From NCBI GenBank assembly GCA_963787185.1, contig CAWBCC010000012.1, positions 124,001 through 188,000 of the forward strand: DNA of 64,000 nt, in the 5' to 3' direction. The translations under genes were made by a program, and so were the position numbers. Below the pieces are notes generated by a model. The model was not told where the DNA came from, ran no database searches, and worked only from the letters and a program-made list of their open reading frames with translations. Shown one piece after another: positions 58,519 to 64,000 of this stretch (the first letter of the stretch is position 1; each line of letters starts with the position of its first letter). The DNA comes from JAJXZP01 sp963787185 (lineage in GTDB: Bacteria; Spirochaetota; Spirochaetia; Treponematales; Rectinemataceae).

Positions 58519-60438
58519 CTATACCCCTTGCTCGTCCACGTAGGCGCCGGTGAACTGGCTGTTGTAGAGGTCGGCGTAGAAGCCTCCCTTCGCGAGCAGC
58601 TCGGCGTGCCGGCCCATCTCTATGATGCTCCCGTCCTTCATGACGAGTATCGATTCCGCGTCGCGGATGGTCGAGAGCCTGTGCGCTATCACGAAGCTGG
58701 TGCGCCCGCGCATGAGCTCCTGCATGGCCTTCTGGATATAGGCCTCGGTCCTGGTGTCGACGCTGCTCGTCGCCTCGTCGAGGATCAGGATCGAGGCATC
58801 GGCCAGGATCGCGCGCGCGATCGTGATGAGCTGTTTCTCGCCCTGCGAAATGTTCGAAGCCTCTTCGTTGAGGACCGTATCGTAGCCCTCGGGCAGGGCG
58901 CGGATGAAGTGGTCGGCGTGGGCCGCCTTGGCGGCCTCCACGACGTCTTCGGCCGTGGCCCCCTCCCGGCCGTAGGCGACGTTCTCCCGGATCGAGCCGT
59001 TGAAGAGCCAGGTGTCCTGGAGGACCATGCCGAACATCGTGCGCAGATCGCTGCGCCTGAGCTCGCGCGTGTCGACGCCGTCGACCAGGATGGAGCCGCC
59101 CGAGATTTCGTAGAATCGCATGAGCAGATTCACCAGTGTGGTCTTGCCCGCGCCGGTGGGGCCGACGATGGCTATCGTCTGTCCCTGCCCGACCTTGATG
59201 TTCATGTCGTTCATCAGGATGGAGTCTTCCGTGTAGCCGAAGCGCACGTGGCGGAACTCCACCTCGCCCCGGGGCGAATCGATGCTCGCCGCGTCGACCT
59301 TGTCGGGAATCTCCTCGCTCTCCTCGAGGACCTCGCAGACGCGCTCGGCCGAGGCCAGGGTGGACTGGAGGACGTTGGCGATATTGGCCGTCTGGGCGAT
59401 CGGCTGCGTGAACTGCCGGGAATACTGGATGAAGGCCTGGATGTCGCCCAGCTTGAGCGCCTTCCTCGCGGTCATGATCCCGCCCACGACGCAGATGACG
59501 ACGTAGCCGATGTTGTTGATGAAGTTCATCATCGGCATGATGACGCCGGAGACGAATTGGGCCTTCCAGGCCGCGTCGAAGAGCCTGGCGTTGATGGCCT
59601 TGAACTGGCGGACCGACTCGCCTTCCCGGCCGAATGCCTTCACTATCACATGGCCGGTGTACATCTCCTCGACATGCCCGTTGAGCTCGCCGAGCTCCTT
59701 CTGCTGCGCGCCGAAGCTCTTCTGCGAAACCTTGGTGATGTTGAGCGTGGCGAGGAGGGAGGCGGGCAGGGTGACCAGGGCTATGAGGGTGAGCCAAGGG
59801 CTGATCGTCACCATCATCACGAGGACTCCGACTATGGTGCACACGGAGGTGATGAGCTGCGTGAGGCTCTGCTGCAGGGTCGTGCTGATGTTGTCGATGT
59901 CGTTCGTCACGCGGCTCATGATTTCGCCGTGGGTCTTCGAGTCGAAGTACTTGAGGGGCAGGCGCGCGAGCTTGTCGTTCACGTTGCGGCGCATCTCGTA
60001 GACGATGCCCTGCGAGATGCCGGCCATCTGGTACTGCTGGATGTAGCTGAACAGGGTGCTGAGGAGGTAGAGGCCGACGAGGAGGAGGAGAGTCCCGCTG
60101 ATGTAGCCGAAATCGATGGAGGGCATCGGCTTGTGCAGGAAGACCGACATGTACTTCGCGATGAGTCCGTCGTAGAGTTTGGTCGTCACGAGTCCCAGGA
60201 GCTTGGGTCCGACGATGGTGAATATGGTGCTGAGCACGGCGAAGCCGAAGACCATGGTCAGCTTCGCGCGCCGCGGGGCGAAGTAGGTCAGGAGGAACGT
60301 GATGGTCTTCTTGGAGTCCTTGGGCTTCTCGGCGGGGCCCGAGCCCATTCCGCCCATGAAGCCGCCGCCGCCCGGCCGCCCGAAGGAGCGCTGTCTCGGA
60401 GCCGTTCCCTGCGACTGTCTACTCGCGGTGTCGCTCAT
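58519..60438 (-). CDS. ABC exporter half-transporter with canonical ATPase (second subunit)
   Basis: 639 aa: Gly-rich cytoplasmic N-terminus, six transmembrane helices (about 55-340) and a nucleotide-binding domain with Walker A GPTGAGKT, Q-loop VLQDTWLFNGSI, Walker B ILILDEATSSVD (Glu present) and H-loop IAHRLST. Its signature reads NISQGEKQ instead of LSGGQ, typical of the partner in heterodimeric exporters. The ATG at 60438 overlaps the first subunit's stop (ATGA). Multidrug or lipid exporter of the YheH/LmrD type. Confidence 0.92.
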   Translation of the reverse strand: MSDTASRQSQGTAPRQRSFGRPGGGGFMGGMGSGPAEKPKDSKKTITFLLTYFAPRRAKLTMVFGFAVLSTIFTIVGPKLLGLVTTKLYDGLIAKYMSVFLHKPMPSIDFGYISGTLLLLVGLYLLSTLFSYIQQYQMAGISQGIVYEMRRNVNDKLARLPLKYFDSKTHGEIMSRVTNDIDNISTTLQQSLTQLITSVCTIVGVLVMMVTISPWLTLIALVTLPASLLATLNITKVSQKSFGAQQKELGELNGHVEEMYTGHVIVKAFGREGESVRQFKAINARLFDAAWKAQFVSGVIMPMMNFINNIGYVVICVVGGIMTARKALKLGDIQAFIQYSRQFTQPIAQTANIANVLQSTLASAERVCEVLEESEEIPDKVDAASIDSPRGEVEFRHVRFGYTEDSILMNDMNIKVGQGQTIAIVGPTGAGKTTLVNLLMRFYEISGGSILVDGVDTRELRRSDLRTMFGMVLQDTWLFNGSIRENVAYGREGATAEDVVEAAKAAHADHFIRALPEGYDTVLNEEASNISQGEKQLITIARAILADASILILDEATSSVDTRTEAYIQKAMQELMRGRTSFVIAHRLSTIRDAESILVMKDGSIIEMGRHAELLAKGGFYADLYNSQFTGAYVDEQGV

Positions 60439-62165
60439 GCGATCTCCTCTTCGGAGAGCTGTGACGCGACGATCTCTTTGTAGACCGCGCAGCTCTCGTA
60501 GAGCTCGCGGTGCGTGCCCATGCCGGCTATCCGCCCTTCGTCCAGCACGATGATGCGGTCCGCGTCCATGACCGTCGCGACTCTCTGGCCCACTATCAGC
60601 ACGGTGGCCTCCGAAGTCTCGGTCCTGAGGGCGGCCCGCAGGCGGGCGTCGGTCTTGAAGTCGAGGGCGGAAAAACTGTCGTCGAAGAGGTAGATCTCGG
60701 GTCTGCGCACGAGCGCGCGCGCGATGGAGAGACGCTGCTTCTGCCCGCCCGAGACATTGGTTCCGCCCTGGGCTATGAGGGAGTCCATACCGTCCTGCAT
60801 GCCGGATATGAACTCTTCCGCCTGGGCGATGCCGGCCGCCCGCGCGACCTCCTCCTCGTCGGCCTCCTCGTTGCCGTACCTGATGTTCTCCGCGATGCTG
60901 CCCGAGAACAGGACCGCTTTCTGGGGCACGAAGCCTATCCTGGAGCGCAGGGCCTCCTGGCTCATCTCGCGGATGTCGACTCCGTCGATCAGTATGCTCC
61001 CCGAGTCGACGTCGTAGAAGCGCGGGATGAGACTGATGAGGGTCGACTTGCCCGATCCCGTGCTGCCTATGACGGCGGTGACCTCGCCGGGCCGGGCCGA
61101 GAAGCTGACGTCCTTCAGGGCGGGGACCTCGGCGCCGTGGTAGCTGAAGGTGACGTTGCGGAACTCTATGTAGCCCTTCTTCCCGGCTTCGGGGCTCCGG
61201 GCGACGGCTGGATCGAAGATGTCGGGAACCGTGTCGAGCACTTCGTTTATCCTCTGCGCCGAGGCCTGGGCGCGCGGGAGCATGATGAACATGAAGCTGG
61301 CCATGAGGAGGGAGAAGAGGATCTGCATGGCGTACTGGAGAAAGGCCATCATGTTGCCGACGTTCGAAGTGCCCCGGTCGACGCGTTTCGAGCCGAACCA
61401 GATTATCGCGACCGTGGTGAAGTTCATCACGAACATCATCACCGGGATGAGGACGGCGAAGAGCCGGTTGACCTGGACCGAAACCGTCATGAGGTCGAAG
61501 TTGGCATCTTCGAAGCGGCGCTTCTCGTCGTCCACCCGGTTGAAGGCCCTGATGACGCGTATCCCCGTGAGCCCCTCGCGGAGCACGAGATTGATCTTGT
61601 CGATCTTCTTCTGGATGGCCCGGAAGAGGGGGAAGCCCTTGACGGCGACCGTGAGGATGACGGCGGAGAGGAGCGGTATCACCGCCACGATGACCCAGGA
61701 AAGGCCCCGGTCCTTGGACACGGCCATGATGATGCCGCCGATCATCATGATCGGGGCGCTGATCATCATCCGCATCATGAGGAGAACGACCATCTGCACC
61801 TGGGTGACGTCGTTCGTGGTCCGCGTGACGAGGGATGGGGTGCCGAACCTGTCGAACTCTCGGAGCGAAAAGCCGGACACGTGGGTGAAGATATCGTCGC
61901 GGATCAGGGCTCCCATGCCCATCGAAGCGTGAGACGAGAGGTAGCTCGCCGCGACGGCGCAGGCCGAGCCTCCCAGGGCCACCAGCAGCATCTCGAGGCC
62001 CGTCTGGAGGATGAAGTTGATGTCTCCGTTGGTGATGCCCTTGTTCACGATGTCCGACATCAGGGTCGGCAGGTAGAGGTCGGACAGGCACTGGAAGAAC
62101 ACCACGGCGACGACGGCCGCCACCGGAACGGCGTAGGGGCGGAGGTACCTGAACAGCTTCAGCAT
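60435..62165 (-). CDS. ABC exporter half-transporter with degenerate ATPase (first subunit)
   Basis: 576 aa: six transmembrane helices (about 13-300) and an ATPase domain with Walker A GSTGSGKS (367-374), normal signature VSGGQKQ (from 471), but Walker B reads YLFDDSFSALD with Asp496 at the catalytic Glu position, and the switch histidine is replaced by Gln527 (VGQRVAT). These are the marks of the non-hydrolysing site in heterodimeric exporters (TM287/288, LmrCD, YheI/YheH). Together with the next gene one hydrolysis-competent site would result. Confidence 0.92.
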   Translation of the reverse strand: MLKLFRYLRPYAVPVAAVVAVVFFQCLSDLYLPTLMSDIVNKGITNGDINFILQTGLEMLLVALGGSACAVAASYLSSHASMGMGALIRDDIFTHVSGFSLREFDRFGTPSLVTRTTNDVTQVQMVVLLMMRMMISAPIMMIGGIIMAVSKDRGLSWVIVAVIPLLSAVILTVAVKGFPLFRAIQKKIDKINLVLREGLTGIRVIRAFNRVDDEKRRFEDANFDLMTVSVQVNRLFAVLIPVMMFVMNFTTVAIIWFGSKRVDRGTSNVGNMMAFLQYAMQILFSLLMASFMFIMLPRAQASAQRINEVLDTVPDIFDPAVARSPEAGKKGYIEFRNVTFSYHGAEVPALKDVSFSARPGEVTAVIGSTGSGKSTLISLIPRFYDVDSGSILIDGVDIREMSQEALRSRIGFVPQKAVLFSGSIAENIRYGNEEADEEEVARAAGIAQAEEFISGMQDGMDSLIAQGGTNVSGGQKQRLSIARALVRRPEIYLFDDSFSALDFKTDARLRAALRTETSEATVLIVGQRVATVMDADRIIVLDEGRIAGMGTHRELYESCAVYKEIVASQLSEEEIA

Positions 62166-62175
62166 CGCGCGGCTC

Positions 62176-63660
62176 TCACTCCGAGTCTTCCGAAGCGGTC
62201 GCCCGTTCCAGGTCGGCCCGGGCGATGAGGGCGTCGATGCGCCTGTTGGTGACCGCGAAGTCCATCCTGAGCAGGTCGAATTTCGCCGAGCGCAGGTCCA
62301 CGTCCTTCGCCGTGCCCGCGGCCATCCGGCCCTGCATCACGCGAAGATTCTCCTCCGCCTCGGCGACCATCGACTCGGTGGAGCCGAGATCGCGCATCGC
62401 GCGCTCGAGGTCGACGATGCAGGTCTCGACGTCCATCACGACGGCCTGCCGCCGGCTTTCCTCGTCGGCCTTCGCCTTGGTCGCGGCGAGGGTCCGGGAT
62501 TTCACGTCGTCGAGGGCGGCGGGGATCCCTCCGATGTCGTAGGTCACCTGGAGGCCCAGGGCCCAGGTCCCCGTGAAGAGCCAGGGATCGGTCTGGAAGA
62601 CGGCGCGCTGATTGGGGTCGGCCAGGGTATAGTTGCCGGTCAGGGCTACGGTCGGGTAGAGGGCCGAGCGCGAGAGGGCGATCGCGTGCTCCGCGAGCTG
62701 ACATTCCAGTTCGGCTGTGCGCGTCTCGGGCCGCCTCGCCAGGGCGCTCGACACGAGTGCCGTTTCGTCCGGGGAGGCGGAGGCTTCCGGCAGGGGCGCG
62801 GTATCCGGCTTCGTCGTGAGCTCGAAAGGGGCTGCGGCGTCGGGGGCCGCCGTCGAAATGCTCAGGGCGGGGAGGTTCATGCCCACCAGCGAGGCGAGGG
62901 CCAGAAAGGCCCTCCTGCGGAGGGCCCGGGCGTCGGTCAGATCCTCGGCCGCCTGCTCGAGGCGCATCTGAGCGCCGAGCTGATCGGCCCGCGTCGCGAC
63001 GCCTTCGCCGAACTGTTGGGCGGCGAGCCGGCTGTCTTCCTTCATGAGCTCGAGGTTCTGTTCGAGGGTGGATACGTTGTAGTTCGCTCGGACCGCTTCC
63101 CAGTAGGCCTTCCTCACCTCGAAGACCAGGGACCGCCTCGCCGTCTCCCGGGCAACGTCCTTGATCCGGGCTTCGAGGCCGGCCATCGCCGTGTTCTCTT
63201 CTTCCTTATTGCCGTCGTAGACGGGCCACTCGAGGTTGAGCCCGAAGGAATACTCGTTCAGCAGGGAAGGGAAAGCCAGCGAAACCGGATAGCCGTCGAA
63301 GACTGTGCTGAACGAAGTGTCGGAGGTCGGGAGCTCGCTGAGCCGCGTGTAGCCCGCGCCGGCGGAGAGGGAGGGAAGACTTTTCCATTTCGTCGAATCG
63401 GCCTGGGCGCTCGCCGACTTCCAGTCCAGGTCTGCACTCTCGACCCTCGGGTCCGTGGAAAGAGCCAGTGTCACCGCCTCGTCCATGGAAAGCGCCTTGG
63501 ATAGGTTGGCGGTCCGCGGCGCGGGGATGCCCGTCTGTGCGGGCGCCGCCTGGGCCGCGACGCCGAGGGCGAACGCGAGCGCCACGACCGCGGAGGCCAG
63601 GGTTCTCGTCCGGAGGCGGCTGTACGAAAGCTCCGCGTTCCTGAAGATCGGCTCGATCAA
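62176..63660 (-). CDS. TolC-family outer membrane efflux protein
   Basis: 494 aa. A TTG at 63660 with GAGGGG eight bases upstream is chosen; it overlaps the previous gene's TGA. Signal peptide about 10-40 (ASAVVALAFALGVAAQAAPA). Two structural repeats of long helices typical of TolC: ALSMDEAVTLALSTDPRVES, FEVRKAYWEAVRANYNVSTL in the first, ETRTAELECQLAEHAIALSR and VVMDVETCIVDLERAMRDLG in the second. It would provide the outer membrane channel for the linked ABC/HlyD exporter. Confidence 0.9.
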   Translation of the reverse strand: MIEPIFRNAELSYSRLRTRTLASAVVALAFALGVAAQAAPAQTGIPAPRTANLSKALSMDEAVTLALSTDPRVESADLDWKSASAQADSTKWKSLPSLSAGAGYTRLSELPTSDTSFSTVFDGYPVSLAFPSLLNEYSFGLNLEWPVYDGNKEEENTAMAGLEARIKDVARETARRSLVFEVRKAYWEAVRANYNVSTLEQNLELMKEDSRLAAQQFGEGVATRADQLGAQMRLEQAAEDLTDARALRRRAFLALASLVGMNLPALSISTAAPDAAAPFELTTKPDTAPLPEASASPDETALVSSALARRPETRTAELECQLAEHAIALSRSALYPTVALTGNYTLADPNQRAVFQTDPWLFTGTWALGLQVTYDIGGIPAALDDVKSRTLAATKAKADEESRRQAVVMDVETCIVDLERAMRDLGSTESMVAEAEENLRVMQGRMAAGTAKDVDLRSAKFDLLRMDFAVTNRRIDALIARADLERATASEDSE

Positions 63661-63989
63661 TCGCGCTTCCCCTCGTCCGATTCCGCATGCCGCGCCATGT
63701 GCTCCCTCATGACGCGCCTCATCCGCATCCGGGCGATGAAAGAGCTGCCCCGTCCGGACAGGAGAATCTTGGCCAGAATCAAGAGGCAGACTGCGTCCCA
63801 GAATCCCAGGGCGGGCAGCCCGAGGATCCCGGACATCACGCGGTTCCACAGCAGCATCACCACGACGCTCGCCGCAGCCAGTACGGCCGCGGCGATGGCC
63901 GCCCACCTGGCCGCGGTCAGGGCTTTTCGGCCCGCGCTCATTTCTTTCCACCGCGGGTGCCTCGCCCACATAGCATCTCCGTGCATCAT
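63657..63989 (-). CDS. Small two-helix membrane protein in the exporter operon
   Basis: 110 aa with two hydrophobic segments (about 28-48, AARWAAIAAAVLAAASVVVM, and about 60-78, LGFWDAVCLLILAKILLSGR) and a basic C-terminal tail (RMRMRRVMREHMARHAESDE). GGGAGG is five bases upstream of the ATG. It overlaps the TolC gene start. Small proteins of this shape are found beside TetR-regulated exporters and sigma factors; no function is known. Upstream promoter lies outside the window. Confidence 0.75.
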   Translation of the reverse strand: MMHGDAMWARHPRWKEMSAGRKALTAARWAAIAAAVLAAASVVVMLLWNRVMSGILGLPALGFWDAVCLLILAKILLSGRGSSFIARMRMRRVMREHMARHAESDEGKRD

Positions 63990-64000
63990 AGTTTCCTCCC

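Noticed and set aside
58519..62091. A 1190-residue single-chain ABC protein
   Set aside because: The first half is an out-of-frame reading of the separate 576-aa subunit; a clean ATGA overlap marks the true start at 60438.
58528..62228. Plus-strand open frames opposite the ABC transporter genes
   Set aside because: Low-complexity Asp/Glu/His/Arg-rich translations without motifs, antisense to clearly recognised transporters.

Overview
The window is GC-rich chromosomal DNA from a bacterium that looks like a spirochaete (Treponema/Spirochaeta-like). Evidence is indirect: secreted proteins built from FlgD-type Ig repeats ending in OmpA domains, one fused to an N-terminal barrel-like region; a two-domain cyclic-nucleotide-binding protein; many chemoreceptor-type genes; strong GC bias at third codon positions. 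The genus cannot be fixed from sequence reading alone.

Region 1 (1-33.4 kb) is a compact core region. On the minus strand: a branched-chain amino acid uptake operon (livK-livH, livH running off the left edge), rpmB and ffh, an OmpA-type exported protein, an HD-hydrolase/lactonase pair, a LysR regulator divergent from a YeiH-type membrane exporter, a VapBC-like module, a two-domain cNMP-binding protein, glyA, then a tightly overlapping operon cysS - ECF sigma - anti-sigma - exported repeat protein - degenerate transglutaminase. murB (plus), a pentapeptide protein, a 1425-residue barrel/Ig/OmpA fusion, a secreted protein of unknown function, a divergent NlpC/P60-like exported protein, two methyl-accepting chemotaxis proteins, a PhnP-like metallohydrolase and a YjjG-type HAD phosphatase complete it.

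Region 2 (33.4-57.3 kb) is accessory and visibly decaying. It holds redox and detoxification genes (two aldo/keto reductases, flavodoxin, carboxymuconolactone decarboxylase-like protein, alcohol dehydrogenase, AraC regulator, nitroreductase), a glycosyltransferase, two methyltransferases, an L,D-transpeptidase with a SPOR partner, and many gene fragments (bacteriohemerythrin, cupin, polysaccharide deacetylase, two integrases, an AHSA1 gene, an unknown frameshifted gene). A tRNA-Ala(CGC) at 48.8 kb lies next to the integrase remnants and has an imperfect copy of its 3' end nearby. Right of it are an ArsR/AHSA1 pair, a lower-GC mazEF module, an IS630 element and a 3.2-kb transposon. That transposon can be delimited to the base: 13-bp perfect inverted repeats with TG...CA ends, a 6-bp target duplication, and arrays of subterminal 21-24-bp repeats. 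A three-gene operon of two ribbon-helix-helix-like proteins plus a coiled-coil protein follows, with its own promoter and palindromic operators.

Region 3 (57.5-64 kb) returns to core-like DNA: a minus-strand operon encoding a small membrane protein, a TolC-type outer membrane channel, a heterodimeric ABC exporter with one degenerate nucleotide site, and an HlyD/EmrA-type adaptor, together a probable drug or lipid efflux system.
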